From positions 62,001-126,000 of the forward strand of contig NZ_JACHGR010000001.1 in the NCBI RefSeq assembly GCF_014202415.1: 64,000 nucleotides of DNA. Reading direction: 5' to 3'. The position numbers and the translations under genes are program-made. Numbering within the stretch: the first letter of the stretch is position 1; every line of letters starts with the position of its first letter. Source of the DNA: Tolumonas osonensis (GTDB lineage Bacteria; Pseudomonadota; Gammaproteobacteria; Enterobacterales; Aeromonadaceae). The notes beneath the pieces are model-generated. The model had not been told where the DNA came from and ran no database searches. It was given only the letters and a program-made list of their open reading frames with translations. Shown piece after piece: positions 47,741-58,867 of the stretch.

Positions 47741-49119
47741 GCCAATACCTCCTCTGTACGGAATGCATCCTGAGCAAAAGCTTGTTTCAGCGGTGAGTGA
47801 TACACCGGACGCCCATGGCAGGCCTGTTGCTGATAGTTGGCGATTTCAAACAGATTATCGCGGATACCGGCATAACCCTGACGGACACGACGAAACTCAC
47901 CAAAACGATCGAAAATCGGGAAACCAATGCGCATCAGTGGCAGTTTCAGCTCGTCGGCCATCACCGCGCCATGCGAGTTGGCCAGCAGCAGATCACAGCC
48001 TTTTTCTTCCACCTGTTGCTGCAGATCTTCCAGATCCCCAATCAGTACCTTATCGACGGACAAACCAGCCAGACAGGGCTGGTTCACCGGTGCCACTACC
48101 GATACCGGCGTCATGCCCACCGCGTCGGCAAACGCCATCCACGCCACCAGCAGATCGGCTTCCGCCCCGATCGCAAACCGGGTGTCATTGACCCAGGTAT
48201 GGGTATCGATCATGGTGTCGGTCACCTGCCCGCGCTGACGCTCAATCCATTCCGGGACCTGACGATCAGCGACCTGCTGCAGGGTATGAATAAAACGATC
48301 CACCTCGGCCAGGGTCATCAGATGCGGGAAATAGACGCTCTCCACGCCACTGCGGGAGTTGAGCAGTTGTCCGGCGCGTTGCATCGACGCCCCCACCACC
48401 AGCGTCAGGCTGCTTTGCCCCAGCTGGCGCAGCAGATTGACATCTGCCCCGCCCTGGCTGACGGAAAGATAATCCTGCTTCACCAGATGACCATCCATCG
48501 AGCGGGAAAGATCCGGCACCAGGATCGGCTGTAAGCCGAATGCCTCGACATACTGACGGATCAGCTCAATATCGCCCGGTGTCAGCATGTGACTGAGCAA
48601 TAAATTGATGCGTTTCTTGCGGATGCTGCGCAGCTTCTGCTCCGGCACCAGTTGCGAGATCAGATTTTCCACCAGCGCGCTGTAGCCATTCTCCAGCGAG
48701 CCATAGAAATCGGGCGTGTTTACCGTGACGATCTCGTTGCGTTCATATTTCGGATATTGCTTGCGGAACTCTTTCAGCGCACGGTTCATGTCCGAGCCCT
48801 GCGCTTCCGATAAGCCGGAGCTCATCAACACTACCAGCCGCGGATTACTTTTCTCGCACAGATGCGCCAGCGCCTGAATGATGTTGTCGTCAGATCCCAT
48901 CACCGTGGTGATCGGATCCATCGCCGTCGATTGCAGCGGGATCGGTTCGTTGAAATGCTGAATAAAGAAAATCTTGGCGAAGGCACTGCAACCCTGCGCG
49001 CCGTGGATCAACGGAATACAGCGTTCGATACCCAGACTGGCCAGAATCGCACCCAGCGGTTGTCCACTTTTGATCGGTTGGGTCGCCAGTGGTTTATGTG
49101 TTTTGATGACTTGAGCCAT
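47737..49119 (-). CDS. nifN: FeMo-cofactor scaffold subunit NifN
   Basis: 460-aa paralogue of NifK. With NifE it forms the NifEN scaffold on which NifB-co is matured with Mo and homocitrate. Recognisable: QPLGAILASLGIERCIPLIHGAQGC and LMSSGLSEAQGSD; the first P-cluster-type Cys of NifK is lacking, as expected. ATG 49119 is chosen because nifE ends 16 bp upstream and GGAG precedes. The nifX start is coupled to its stop. Confidence 0.95.
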   Translation of the reverse strand: MAQVIKTHKPLATQPIKSGQPLGAILASLGIERCIPLIHGAQGCSAFAKIFFIQHFNEPIPLQSTAMDPITTVMGSDDNIIQALAHLCEKSNPRLVVLMSSGLSEAQGSDMNRALKEFRKQYPKYERNEIVTVNTPDFYGSLENGYSALVENLISQLVPEQKLRSIRKKRINLLLSHMLTPGDIELIRQYVEAFGLQPILVPDLSRSMDGHLVKQDYLSVSQGGADVNLLRQLGQSSLTLVVGASMQRAGQLLNSRSGVESVYFPHLMTLAEVDRFIHTLQQVADRQVPEWIERQRGQVTDTMIDTHTWVNDTRFAIGAEADLLVAWMAFADAVGMTPVSVVAPVNQPCLAGLSVDKVLIGDLEDLQQQVEEKGCDLLLANSHGAVMADELKLPLMRIGFPIFDRFGEFRRVRQGYAGIRDNLFEIANYQQQACHGRPVYHSPLKQAFAQDAFRTEEVLA

Positions 49120-49135
49120 AGGGGGGTCTCCTGCG

Positions 49136-50509
49136 TTATTGCCACGGCGCGCGTTGTTTGACCTGCGTCCAGATCGGACTTTCCAGTGAGCGGCAGATCT
49201 GACGTGCCAGCTCGACCATGCCGTCATAACCGGCATAGGCATGTTCACGTTCCTGATTGATATCGAGGAATGGCAGCCGTGCCTTGTACGCGGTGAACAT
49301 GTTGCGGCCACCGGCGATCATCAGATCAGCCCGGTACTGGTACGCGACATCCAGCAGATTGCGGGCGTTGCCGTCTTCCAGCATCAGCGCGTTATCCCCC
49401 ATCAGTTCACGGATACGGGCTTTGTCTTCTTCGGTCGATTTACGGGTGCCGCTGGCCACTACTTCCATGCCCAGATCCTGCAGGGCAGCGACCACCGACC
49501 ACGACTTCACGCCACCGGTATACAGCAGCACCCGCTTGCCTTTGAGACGGGCACGGAACGGCGCCAACTGTGCTTCGGTCTCGGCCTCTTTACAGGCAAT
49601 CAGCGCTTTAGTACGGGCGATCAAATCAGGATCGCCCAGCATTTCGGCGACGGTCAGCAGGGATTTGGAGGTATCGGTGACACCGTAAAAACTGCCTTCA
49701 AACCACGGCGTGCCGTATTTGGTTTCCAGTTTGCGCGCCACGTTGATCAGCGCGCGGGAGCAGACCAACATGTTCAGTTCCGCCCGGTGCATGGTCTGCA
49801 CCTCATGGAAACGGGCATCGCCGGCCAGCGTGCAGAGAATGCGTACCCCCAGCTCATCAAACAGCGGCTGCACATTCCAGAACTCGCCGGCAATGTTGAA
49901 TTCGCCAATCAGGGCAATGTCGTGTCCCTGCTCAGCCGGAATGGCGCAGTCAGCCGGCCATGGAGCAGGCTCTGCCGTACCGACCACCCGATCCACCATA
50001 ACCTCACCGGCGATGCGGTTACCCAGATTCTTGCTGCCGTAAAAGCCGGCGGCGTCCACTGGGATCACCGGCACCCCGACCTTGCTTTCCGCGGCTTTGC
50101 AGATGGCAATAATGTCGTCACCTTCCATCGCCGGCACGCAGGTGTTGTAGACAAACACCGCCGCGGGCTGGTAACGATCGACAATATGTTTCACCGAGTG
50201 ATAGAGGCGGCGTTCACCGCGCCCCATGATCACGTCCTGTTCATTTAAATCGGTGGTAAACCCCAACCGGTACAGCGCCGGACCGGAACTGCGGGCTCCC
50301 CGGTTATCCCATGAACTGCCGGTACAACCAATCGGACCATGCACCAGATGCGCCACATCGGCGATCGGTAACAGCGTGATTTGCGCACCATCAAACGCAC
50401 AGCCACCGGCGGTTGCCCCCGGTTTCGGCGCACTGCAGCCGGATTTGGCTTTACTGTTATGGCCACAGGCGGGCTCATCCATCAATGCCGCTATTTCGTT
50501 GCCTTTCAT
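49136..50509 (-). CDS. nifE: FeMo-cofactor scaffold subunit NifE
   Basis: 457-aa paralogue of NifD. Cluster-type cysteines occur in [16 protein letters not shown] and [13 protein letters not shown]. It starts with a second cysteine group, [17 protein letters not shown], common in NifE N termini. AGGAGG before ATG 50509. It heads nifENX-fdxB and has its own sigma-54 promoter and NifA site in the 207-bp gap after nifY. Confidence 0.96.
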   Translation of the reverse strand: MKGNEIAALMDEPACGHNSKAKSGCSAPKPGATAGGCAFDGAQITLLPIADVAHLVHGPIGCTGSSWDNRGARSSGPALYRLGFTTDLNEQDVIMGRGERRLYHSVKHIVDRYQPAAVFVYNTCVPAMEGDDIIAICKAAESKVGVPVIPVDAAGFYGSKNLGNRIAGEVMVDRVVGTAEPAPWPADCAIPAEQGHDIALIGEFNIAGEFWNVQPLFDELGVRILCTLAGDARFHEVQTMHRAELNMLVCSRALINVARKLETKYGTPWFEGSFYGVTDTSKSLLTVAEMLGDPDLIARTKALIACKEAETEAQLAPFRARLKGKRVLLYTGGVKSWSVVAALQDLGMEVVASGTRKSTEEDKARIRELMGDNALMLEDGNARNLLDVAYQYRADLMIAGGRNMFTAYKARLPFLDINQEREHAYAGYDGMVELARQICRSLESPIWTQVKQRAPWQ

Positions 50510-50551
50510 CGCTCCCTCCTGAAATGTGCGCGGGCTCTCATTTTTGAGTGG

Positions 50552-50567
50552 TGCAAGGAGCAGTCCA
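50552..50567 (-). promoter_or_regulatory. Sigma-54 promoter of nifENX-fdxB
   Basis: Minus-strand TGGACT-N5-TTGCA: -12 box perfect, -24 box keeps TGG and correct GG-N10-GC spacing. 43 nt upstream of the nifE start. Confidence 0.8.
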
Positions 50568-50600
50568 TGTTTAACTTATTGATTTAAATGATTTTGTTAT

Positions 50601-50616
50601 TGTCGCTTTCACAACA
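50601..50616 (-). promoter_or_regulatory. NifA-type site upstream of nifE
   Basis: TGT-N10-ACA (50601-50603 and 50614-50616), only about 34 bp from the -24 box, closer than the usual enhancer distance. Confidence 0.6.
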
Positions 50617-50716
50617 AACACGACAGGACGCTATCACCCCTGCGGATTTCACCCCCCAGCCAAATCCGCAAGGGTAATAGCTTTTGATATCGCGGTGGTT
50701 CGTGACGCCTGAGCAT

Positions 50717-51403
50717 TCACTCCAGCTCGGATAACTCATCGTTAAAACGCTTGCCCAGATCGTCCTTGCGTCCCAGCGCTTTCGCCAGCCAGGGCGGCAG
50801 TTGCCCCTGCATCAGCTCCTGCAAGGCATCCAGTTGGGTACTGATTCGGTTGTCTTTCTTGATTTTGACCGGATGAATACCATGACGAATGATGCGCGCC
50901 GCCGCCGGGCCGCCAATCGCTTCACAGAACAGCAGATGACAGCTGTGCAGCAGGCGGGCGCGGGTTTCGTTATCTTCCAGCGATTCATCCGCCACAAAAT
51001 GTCGGATGTCGATCAGCTGTGAGCCGTTGCCGGTGACCTGATAGATAAAGAACAGATGGCAATTGCCGAAGTGACCATTCACATGCAGACCATCATTCGA
51101 GGAAAACGCGACCCGCAGGGCATCCGCTTCCGCCACGGCTGGTTTCGGATCCAGATGTACCGGCAGTTCACCCTGCAGACATTCCAGCAGTACCTGCCAG
51201 CGTGCGTTGCTGAATCCGGCCAATTCGGCCGGCGCCTGAGACTGCAGGGTCTCGACCGTGAGTTTTTCCAGTTGCGCCGTGCTCAGCGGGCCATTCAGCG
51301 CGCCGCTGATCCAGTCAAACAGGATCCCTTGCTCCACTTCCGGTACGGCCTGTGCCAACGCGATAAGACGCCAGTAAACCTGACTTTCCAACAGTGCTTT
51401 CAT
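50717..51403 (-). CDS. nifY: NifY/NafY-type FeMo-cofactor-binding protein
   Basis: 228 aa. The C-terminal ~110 residues are the dinitrogenase iron-molybdenum cofactor-binding fold (LRVAFSSNDGLHVNGHFG, then HLLFCEAIGGPAAARIIRHGIHPVK); the N-terminal ~90 residues are helical, like the SAM-like domain of NafY. It holds apo-NifDK or FeMo-co during enzyme maturation. Position after nifT matches nifHDKTY. ATG 51403 is chosen because AGGAGG is 5 nt upstream; an adjacent GTG 51406 is too close. Confidence 0.9.
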   Translation of the reverse strand: MKALLESQVYWRLIALAQAVPEVEQGILFDWISGALNGPLSTAQLEKLTVETLQSQAPAELAGFSNARWQVLLECLQGELPVHLDPKPAVAEADALRVAFSSNDGLHVNGHFGNCHLFFIYQVTGNGSQLIDIRHFVADESLEDNETRARLLHSCHLLFCEAIGGPAAARIIRHGIHPVKIKKDNRISTQLDALQELMQGQLPPWLAKALGRKDDLGKRFNDELSELE

Positions 51404-51424
51404 CACCGCCTCCTGTGATCAGAA

Positions 51425-51643
51425 TTAATCGTCTTCGCCGGCGCGTTTCAGACGCAGCGTGACCGGCAGTGAGGGTTTTCCCTGCGGCGCCAGGAAATAG
51501 GCTTCACCGTTATCCAGTTCAACGCGGCCGCCCCAGTTGTCATCGGCTTCAAATTCAAGCTGTGCAACTTTTGCTTCCAGATCGCGCTTGGCGATGTAGC
51601 AGTACAAACCATCGTCGTGCTGACGGAACATGATGTTAGGCAT
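51425..51643 (-). CDS. nifT: NifT/FixU family protein
   Basis: 72-aa protein found after nifK in many diazotrophs. Family segments: PNIMFRQHDDGLYCYIAKRDLEA and WGGRVELDNGEAYFLAP, cited as landmarks near residues 2-24 and 37-53. Function not established. ATG 51643 has AAGGAAGGAA 7-10 nt upstream. A strong hairpin separates it from nifK, so its level may be lower than that of nifHDK. Confidence 0.93.
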   Translation of the reverse strand: MPNIMFRQHDDGLYCYIAKRDLEAKVAQLEFEADDNWGGRVELDNGEAYFLAPQGKPSLPVTLRLKRAGEDD

Positions 51644-51704
51644 ATGACAATTCCTTCCTTTGCAACCACTTGAATTTCTTATGATCGATATGATTGAGAT
51701 AAAT

Positions 51705-51738
51705 AAGCCCGGAACGTTGCAAGAACGGCTCCGGGCTT
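51705..51738 (-). terminator. Hairpin in the nifK-nifT spacer
   Basis: A 9-bp stem (AAGCCCGGA / TCCGGGCTT) with an inner CGTT/AACG stem, followed on the minus strand by ATTTATC. It may act as a partial terminator or protect the nifHDK 3' end. Confidence 0.7.
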
Positions 51739-51781
51739 CGGGTGGAGCAGGCTTCCGGCCCGCTCCCGATAACAACGACGA

Positions 51782-53347
51782 TTAACGAACCAGATCGAAG
51801 TTGTAATCTGTTTTGCCCAGTTCCATGGTTTCGCTGTCCAGTTTTTCCATCACAGCGTTCACCAGTGTGGTCAGCATGTACATGGCGCCTTCGTAACCGA
51901 GGGTGGTCATGCGATGCAGGTGATGACGGTCGAAAATCGGGAAGCCCAGACGGATCAGTGGGACTTCAAACGCTTTGCCCTTCGCCAGGGTGTCGCGCTG
52001 AATGAACTTGCCGTAGGAGTTACCAATCATGAAGTCCGGTTTGTTGGTGAACATCAGTGAACGGAAGTGCCACAAATCGTTACCGACATAGACTTCGCTG
52101 CCCTGGCCGTAAGGTGAATCCGCCAGCATTTTCTCAATGGCTTTTTTCCATTTTTTGCTGCCGTTGTTGCATAGGATCACGGTTGGTTCACAGCCCAGTT
52201 CGAGCAGGAATTTAACCAGACCTTCGACGAAATCAGGGTCACCGTAGACACCGAATTTCTTGCCGTGCAGCCAGGTGTGAGAGTCGGTGATCATGTCGAC
52301 CAGACGACCGCGTTCCAGCTCCAGTGACGCCGGGATCGCTTTGCCAGTCAGTGCCGAGACTTTCATCAGGAAGTCGTCAGTCCATTCCAGACCCATCGGG
52401 ATGTTCAGCTCGGTGCCAGGCTGGCCCCAGGATTCTTTCACCACTTTCTTGGTTTTCACCAGGTGCCATGGTTGCAGCATCAGCGTATCAATGGCGTTTG
52501 GCGCATCTTTCATTTCGGCCTGAGTGGTACCACCGGCATACATGCGGTACTGACCATCCGATGGAGTGTCCAGCACTTCTGACGGATCAGACAGCATGGA
52601 GAATGGCACACCCATTTCGGTCAGCATGCGCTTGATCACGCGGTAGTTACCCAGATAGGTTTCAAAACCGGTCACGATGTTCAGTTTACCGTTGCTGCCT
52701 ACGGTGTAGTCGCCGCCGGCAGTGAAGGTATTGGCAAAGCCTTCGAACATGTTGTCCCAACCGGTGATGTGGCTACCGACGAAACTAGGAGTATGGGCAT
52801 ACGGCACCGGGAAATCTTGCGGAATAAAGCCGTCTTTTTTCGCGTTGTTGGTGAATGCCTGCAGGTCGTCACCGATAACTTCCGCCATACAGGTGGTCGA
52901 TACCGCAATCATTTCCGGTTTGTAGAGCGCCAGCGCGTTCTGCAGACCATCGTTCATGTTGGCGTGACCGCCGAATACGGCTGCATCTTCGGTCATGGAG
53001 TCAGACACACAAGCCACAGGCTCACGGAAATGACGGTTGAAGTAAGTACGGAAGTAAGCCACACAACCCTGTGAACCATGCACATACGGCAGGGTTTTCT
53101 CAAAACCCAGGGAGCACAGCACCGCACCCAGTGGCTGACAGGCTTTCGCCGGATCAATGGTCAGCGCTTCACGTTTGAAGTTCAGATCTTTGTATTCTTC
53201 GGTGGTGGTCCACTCGAACACTTCACGTACTTTTTCCGCATCGTGCGCTTCTTCGAAGTTGGCACGTTTACCTGCAAACAGGTTTTGATATTCGTCCTGT
53301 TCGAACAGCGGATAACAGGATTTGATGTTCTCTACATTCTGACTCAT
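51782..53347 (-). CDS. nifK: Nitrogenase MoFe protein beta subunit
   Basis: 521 aa. P-cluster ligands Cys70, Cys95 and Cys153 are at the same numbers as in Azotobacter vinelandii NifK (CQPLGAVLCSLG, HGSQGCVAYF, VSTTCMAEVIGDD). With NifD it forms the catalytic heterotetramer. GGAGAATG sits just before the start. It follows nifD by 66 bp. Confidence 0.98.
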   Translation of the reverse strand: MSQNVENIKSCYPLFEQDEYQNLFAGKRANFEEAHDAEKVREVFEWTTTEEYKDLNFKREALTIDPAKACQPLGAVLCSLGFEKTLPYVHGSQGCVAYFRTYFNRHFREPVACVSDSMTEDAAVFGGHANMNDGLQNALALYKPEMIAVSTTCMAEVIGDDLQAFTNNAKKDGFIPQDFPVPYAHTPSFVGSHITGWDNMFEGFANTFTAGGDYTVGSNGKLNIVTGFETYLGNYRVIKRMLTEMGVPFSMLSDPSEVLDTPSDGQYRMYAGGTTQAEMKDAPNAIDTLMLQPWHLVKTKKVVKESWGQPGTELNIPMGLEWTDDFLMKVSALTGKAIPASLELERGRLVDMITDSHTWLHGKKFGVYGDPDFVEGLVKFLLELGCEPTVILCNNGSKKWKKAIEKMLADSPYGQGSEVYVGNDLWHFRSLMFTNKPDFMIGNSYGKFIQRDTLAKGKAFEVPLIRLGFPIFDRHHLHRMTTLGYEGAMYMLTTLVNAVMEKLDSETMELGKTDYNFDLVR

Positions 53348-53388
53348 AACATTCTCCTTCCCGCGCCACTCATCTGTGAACTAACGGG

Positions 53389-53417
53389 GTAATGGAATCA
53401 ACTACCGGGGCCATTAC
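53389..53417 (-). other. Hairpin overlapping the nifD stop codon
   Basis: GTAATGG / CCATTAC form a 7-bp stem with a 15-nt loop in the nifD-nifK spacer; the stem includes the nifD TAA. Possibly an mRNA stabiliser. Confidence 0.5.
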
Positions 53418-54862
53418 GCGCTTTTCTTCCATGGCGCAGTCTGTTTCGACCAGCACGGGTTGTTCAGTGTCATATCCATGTCACGGGCGAAGATCGCGAA
53501 ACCGTCATAACCGTGGTAAGGGCCTGAATAATCCCAGGAGTGCATCTGACGGAACGGAATACCCATTTTCTGGAAAATGAATTTTTCTTTGATACCGGAA
53601 CCGATCAGGTCAGGTTTCACCGCCTTCACGAATTCTTCGAATTCATAACCAGTCACGTCGTCAAACAGCAGCGTGGCTTCTGGCAACTCTTTCAGCGTAC
53701 GGTCGTAGTCATCGTTGTGCGCGAATTCATAACCGGCACCAACAATTTCCATACCCAGATCTTCATAAGCACCAATCACGTGACGTGGACGCAGACCACC
53801 GACGTACAGCATGACTTTCTTGCCTTCCAGACGCGGTTTGTATTTCGCGATAACAGCTGCAGTCTGCGCTTCGTATTTGGCGATCACTTCTTCCGCTTTT
53901 TTCTGGATGGTTTCGTCAAACTGGGCCGCGATTTTACGCAGTGATTCGGCAATTTTGGTCGGGCCGAAGAAGTTGTATTCCATCCACGGGATGTCGTACT
54001 TCTCTTCCATATGACGCGAGATGTAGTTCATGGAACGGTAGCAGTGCACCAGGTTCAGTTTTACCTTCGGTGTGTTTTCCATTTCCGCCAGGGTACCGTC
54101 ACCAGACCACTGAGCTACTACGCGCAGACCGATCTCTTCCAGCAGAATACGGGAAGACCAGGCGTCACCACCGATGTTATAGTCACCGATGATCGCGACG
54201 TCGTAAGGTGTACCTTCGAATTCGGTTTCATCACGGTTACCAAGGATCCAGTCACGAACTACGTCGTTCGCAATATGGTGACCAAGAGACTGAGACACAC
54301 CGCGGAAACCTTCACAGCGTACAGGCACGACGGTTTTACCGGTTTTCGCTTTCGCCTGTTTGGCCACGGATTCGATATCGTCACCGATCAGACCAACCGG
54401 ACATTCTGACTGTACGGTGATGCCTTTAGACAGCGGGAACAGCGTTTCCATTTCTTCGAGAATTTTCGCCAGCTTTTTATCGCCACCGAATACGATGTCT
54501 TTTTCCTGGAAGTCAGAGGTGAAGTTCATGGTGCCGAAGCTGTTTACACCAGTCAGACCAGTGTAGTAGTTACGACGACCAGCACGAGAGTACTGACCAC
54601 AACCGACAGGACCATGCGACAGATGGATCATGTCTTTGATTGGGCCGAACACTACCCCTTTGGAACCGGCGTAAGCACAACCACGGATGGTCATAACGCC
54701 CGGCAGAGACTTACGGTTAGAAGTAATACATTTGCTGGCTTTTTCCAGCGACGGGTCGTTAACAGTCAGATGTTTTTTACGATCCTTACGCGCTTTTTCC
54801 GGATAGGCTTCGAGCACTTCCTGAATTAACGCCAGATTCTCTTCGCGAGTTCTGTTAGTCAT
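53414..54862 (-). CDS. nifD: Nitrogenase MoFe protein alpha subunit
   Basis: 482 aa. P-cluster ligands Cys62, Cys88 and Cys154 and FeMo-co ligands Cys274 and His441 are in place, as are Gln191 and His195, which act in substrate reduction. The protein is therefore a standard Mo nitrogenase, not VnfD or AnfD. ATG 54862 is chosen by homology ([16 protein letters not shown]) with AAGGAA upstream. It is 67 bp after nifH, with a hairpin between. Confidence 0.98.
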   Translation of the reverse strand: MTNRTREENLALIQEVLEAYPEKARKDRKKHLTVNDPSLEKASKCITSNRKSLPGVMTIRGCAYAGSKGVVFGPIKDMIHLSHGPVGCGQYSRAGRRNYYTGLTGVNSFGTMNFTSDFQEKDIVFGGDKKLAKILEEMETLFPLSKGITVQSECPVGLIGDDIESVAKQAKAKTGKTVVPVRCEGFRGVSQSLGHHIANDVVRDWILGNRDETEFEGTPYDVAIIGDYNIGGDAWSSRILLEEIGLRVVAQWSGDGTLAEMENTPKVKLNLVHCYRSMNYISRHMEEKYDIPWMEYNFFGPTKIAESLRKIAAQFDETIQKKAEEVIAKYEAQTAAVIAKYKPRLEGKKVMLYVGGLRPRHVIGAYEDLGMEIVGAGYEFAHNDDYDRTLKELPEATLLFDDVTGYEFEEFVKAVKPDLIGSGIKEKFIFQKMGIPFRQMHSWDYSGPYHGYDGFAIFARDMDMTLNNPCWSKQTAPWKKSA

Positions 54863-54894
54863 AGCAGTAATTCCTTGAATGGGCGGACAATCCG

Positions 54895-54917
54895 GGCTGG
54901 CAGCATCCCTGCCAGCC
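54895..54917 (-). other. Hairpin in the nifH-nifD spacer
   Basis: A perfect 9-bp GC-rich stem (GGCTGGCAG / CTGCCAGCC) with loop CATCC, no T-run. A structure here would stabilise the nifH message relative to nifDK, since much more Fe protein than MoFe protein is needed. Confidence 0.65.
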
Positions 54918-54929
54918 GCCGGGTAAGAC

Positions 54930-55844
<915 letters not shown>

Positions 55845-55852
55845 TTACTATG

Positions 55853-55868
55853 TGCACGGTACGTACCA
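55853..55868 (-). promoter_or_regulatory. Sigma-54 promoter of nifHDKTY
   Basis: Minus-strand TGGTAC-N5-GTGCA: -24 box good, -12 GC conserved, GG-N10-GC spacing exact. Predicted leader about 28 nt. Confidence 0.82.
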
Positions 55869-55962
55869 ATCCGGATAAATATCGCAAGGTATTGAAAATA
55901 AAGGATTATCTTTAAAATCGTGATTTGTGTCGCAGAAACGATCGATACAAACTCGGACTTTT

Positions 55963-55978
55963 TGTATGGAAATAGACA
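55963..55978 (-). promoter_or_regulatory. NifA upstream activator site for nifH
   Basis: TGT-N10-ACA (55963-55965 and 55976-55978), about 95 bp upstream of the -24 box, the classical distance. Confidence 0.82.
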
Positions 55979-56061
55979 AGGGAATGTCAGCTTTGTGAAG
56001 TGGTTCAAACTTATGGGCCAGGCTGAATGCCATAACGCGATCCAGCTCAACATTGTCTTTT

Positions 56062-56108
56062 TCTCCTCCCTGTAACTCCTCCCCTGCGCCGAAATCATAA
56101 GGATGAGG
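56062..56108. promoter_or_regulatory. MalT-like boxes upstream of malS
   Basis: Three words close to the MalT box GGGGAKGAGG: AGGGAGGAGA at 56062-56071 (minus), GGGGAGGAGT at 56075-56084 (minus) and AAGGATGAGG at 56099-56108 (plus). The two minus-strand copies are 13 bp apart. They lie 65-111 bp before malS in the 358-bp spacer shared with nifH. Confidence 0.55.
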
Positions 56109-56172
56109 CTGAATTCGCCATCAGAGGCAGACTAGTACGACACCCAATCTGCTTATTATTCAAGGATGGAAC

Positions 56173-58269
56173 ATGAAACGTCTCGCCTTGCCGTTGTTCT
56201 TACTGTTACCGCCTGCCGCATCGGCGCAGTGGCAGCTCGCCGGCGTCCCAGCCTTTACAGAAAATCCCGCCGGGATCTTCACCAGCGTCGCGACACTGAA
56301 AAAAGGGGCTTATCCGCTGCGTTTTAAAACGGACAATCAGTGCTGGCAACCCACCACCGCCCCGAAACTGAACCAGATGCTGTCGCTGCAACCCTGTGGC
56401 GCACAACCTGCCACCGATTGGCGTTTATATCGCGACGGCGACTATCAGATAAAAATCGACACCCGCAGTGGTACGCCGACGGTCATGCTCAGCGTCAAAG
56501 CCCCGGTTGTCAGTAACCCGACACCCCTGACGCAGACCTGCCCGCGCTCGGATGGCAAGCCGCTGAGTATTGATGTCAGTAAAACATTCAGGGATGGCGA
56601 AACCCTCCGGGATTATTACAGCGGCCAGACGGCTGTTGTCCGACAGGGTAAAGTGACTTTGCAACCCACTAAGGAAAGTGGTGGACTGCTGTTACTGGAA
56701 TCGGTAGCGACCACCACCAAAGCCCCTTTCAGCTGGCATAACGCCACCGTCTATTTTGTGCTGACCGATCGCTTCGCCAATGGCAATCCGGCCAATGATC
56801 ATAGCTATGGCCGGCAAAAGGACGGTCAGCAGGAAATTGCCACCTTCCACGGCGGCGATCTGGCCGGACTCACTGGTAAACTGGACTACCTGCAACAGCT
56901 CGGCGTCAATGCGCTCTGGATCAGCTCCCCGCTGGAGCAGATCCACGGCTGGATTGGCGGTGGCACTGCCGGTGATTTCCCGCATTATGCCTATCACGGT
57001 TACTACGCAGCTGACTGGACCAGACTCGACGCCAACATGGGCACAGAGCAGGAGCTGAAAACGCTGGTCAGCGAGGCACACAAGCGCGGTATCCGTATCC
57101 TGTTTGATGTGGTGATGAACCATGTCGGCTATGCGACACTGGCCGACATGCAGGAATTCCAGTTCGGCGCCTTACACCTGAATCAAGCGGAACAACAAAA
57201 AATACTCGGGAAACACTGGACTGACTGGAAACCCGGCAAAGGCGAAAACTGGCACAGCTTCAACAATTTCGTCAATTTCAGTGATGGTGCTGCCTGGGAA
57301 AAGTGGTGGGGTAAAAAATGGATCCGCAGTGGTATCGGTGATTACGATGCCCCCGGCTATGACGATATCACCATGACACTCGCCTTCCTGCCAGATATCA
57401 AAACCGAGTCCACCCAGGCCAGCGGATTACCGAACTTCTACCGGTATAAAAAAGACACCCGCGCCCGGGAAATCGCCGGATTTACCCCGCGCGATTACAT
57501 CACGCACTGGCTGAGTCAGTGGGTACGCGACTATGGCATCGATGGTTTCCGTGTTGATACCGCCAAACACGTCGAAAAACCGGCCTGGGATCAGCTGAAA
57601 AAACAGGCTGCTGAAGCCTTGGCCGACTGGAAAAAAGCCCATTCGCAGGAAGCGCTGGATAATGCGCCGTTCTGGATGACCGGTGAAGCCTGGGGGCATG
57701 GCGTCATGAAAAGCGATTATTACCAGCACGGCTTCGACAGCATGATCAACTTCGATTTTCAGGATCAGGCGAAACAGGCGCTCGGTTGTTATGCCAGCAT
57801 TGATAGCACCTATCAGCAGATGGCAGCAAAGCTCCGGGACATGAATGTGCTGAGTTATCTCTCGTCACATGACACCCGCCTGTTCTTCCATGACGATGCG
57901 AAAAACGACACCGCCAGACAGAAGCTGGCCGGCAGTCTGTTACTGCTGGCGCCCGGTGCCGTACAGATTTACTACGGTGATGAAAGTGGCCGTCCTTTTG
58001 GCGCCACCGGCTCAGATCCGCTCCAGGGCACCCGCTCGGATATGAACTGGTCAGAACTGAAAGGTGACAAGGCAGCCCTCCTCGCTCATTGGCAGAAACT
58101 CAGCCAGTTCCGCGCCCGTCATCCGGCGGTAGGCAACGGTCAGCAGACCACGCTGCCAGCCAGCGGCTATTACGCCTTCAGCCGTCAGTATCAGCAAGAT
58201 AAGGTGATGGTGGTGTGGGCGGGAAATCCGAATACGCTTGTTAAACACATGTTAAATCGGTTACATTGA
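56173..58269 (+). CDS. malS: Periplasmic alpha-amylase MalS
   Basis: 698 aa with signal peptide (cleaved near ASAQW). An N-terminal domain with paired cysteines (about 20-185) precedes the GH13 barrel. Catalytic residues are in [11 protein letters not shown] (nucleophile Asp), MTGEAWGHG (acid/base Glu) and SSHDTRLFF (Asp). E. coli MalS is 676 aa and cleaves maltodextrins in the periplasm. MalT-like boxes lie upstream, so maltose-type induction is plausible. It is divergent from nifH. Confidence 0.92.
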   Translation: MKRLALPLFLLLPPAASAQWQLAGVPAFTENPAGIFTSVATLKKGAYPLRFKTDNQCWQPTTAPKLNQMLSLQPCGAQPATDWRLYRDGDYQIKIDTRSGTPTVMLSVKAPVVSNPTPLTQTCPRSDGKPLSIDVSKTFRDGETLRDYYSGQTAVVRQGKVTLQPTKESGGLLLLESVATTTKAPFSWHNATVYFVLTDRFANGNPANDHSYGRQKDGQQEIATFHGGDLAGLTGKLDYLQQLGVNALWISSPLEQIHGWIGGGTAGDFPHYAYHGYYAADWTRLDANMGTEQELKTLVSEAHKRGIRILFDVVMNHVGYATLADMQEFQFGALHLNQAEQQKILGKHWTDWKPGKGENWHSFNNFVNFSDGAAWEKWWGKKWIRSGIGDYDAPGYDDITMTLAFLPDIKTESTQASGLPNFYRYKKDTRAREIAGFTPRDYITHWLSQWVRDYGIDGFRVDTAKHVEKPAWDQLKKQAAEALADWKKAHSQEALDNAPFWMTGEAWGHGVMKSDYYQHGFDSMINFDFQDQAKQALGCYASIDSTYQQMAAKLRDMNVLSYLSSHDTRLFFHDDAKNDTARQKLAGSLLLLAPGAVQIYYGDESGRPFGATGSDPLQGTRSDMNWSELKGDKAALLAHWQKLSQFRARHPAVGNGQQTTLPASGYYAFSRQYQQDKVMVVWAGNPNTLVKHMLNRLH

Positions 58270-58325
58270 GTTGCCAGCAATTATATTGCGCACAATTAAT
58301 GATTCATCTGCAAGGAGACAATGAC

Positions 58326-58826
58326 ATGGCAACTGTAACTCTGGCCGGTAATCCGGTAACTGTAACCAGCGACTTTCCGCAAGCTGGCTCTATCGCCAAA
58401 CCTTTTTCTCTGGTGAGCAAAGAACTGGCTGATGTCACCCTGGCTTCTTTCGCCGGTAAACGCAAAGTACTGAACATTTTCCCAAGTGTGGACACTTCTG
58501 TGTGTGCCGCATCTGTGCGCCGCTTTAATGAAGTCGCCGCCGGTCTGGATAACACCGTTGTATTGTGTATTTCCGCCGATCTGCCATTTGCACAGGCACG
58601 TTTCTGTGGCGCGGAAGGTCTGGACAACGTGGTCACCTTGTCCACCCTGCGCGGCAGCGAGTTCAAACAGAATTACGGCGTAGAAGTGGCCGATGGCGTA
58701 TTGGCAGGTCTGACTGCCCGCGCCGTGGTGGTACTGGATGAAGCAGATACCGTGCTGCATGCCGAACTGGTGGGTGAAATCACCAACGAACCCGACTACG
58801 ACGCAGCACTGAAGGCACTGATTTAA
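58326..58826 (+). CDS. tpx: Thiol peroxidase Tpx
   Basis: 166-aa atypical 2-Cys peroxiredoxin that removes hydroperoxides. Peroxidatic Cys60 is in [17 protein letters not shown] and resolving Cys94 in [11 protein letters not shown], matching E. coli Cys61/Cys95. AAGGAGA at 58311-58317 sets ATG 58326. It is 56 bp after malS. Peroxide defence would help protect O2-sensitive nitrogenase, though it is a general housekeeping enzyme. Confidence 0.96.
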   Translation: MATVTLAGNPVTVTSDFPQAGSIAKPFSLVSKELADVTLASFAGKRKVLNIFPSVDTSVCAASVRRFNEVAAGLDNTVVLCISADLPFAQARFCGAEGLDNVVTLSTLRGSEFKQNYGVEVADGVLAGLTARAVVVLDEADTVLHAELVGEITNEPDYDAALKALI

Positions 58827-58834
58827 AACAGATA

Positions 58835-58867
58835 ACCTACTGGCACCATGATGCCGTGTCAGTAGGT
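58835..58867. terminator. Hairpin shared by tpx and the GH16 gene ends
   Basis: A 12-bp stem (ACCTACTGGCAC with GTGTCAGTAGGT, one G-T) and a 9-nt loop between convergent genes. It contains the GH16 stop codon and last codons. No T-run on either strand. Confidence 0.55.

Noticed and set aside
49241-50248. 335-codon open frame antisense to nifE
   Set aside because: Same reasoning; nifE is certain and the antisense product has no recognisable family.
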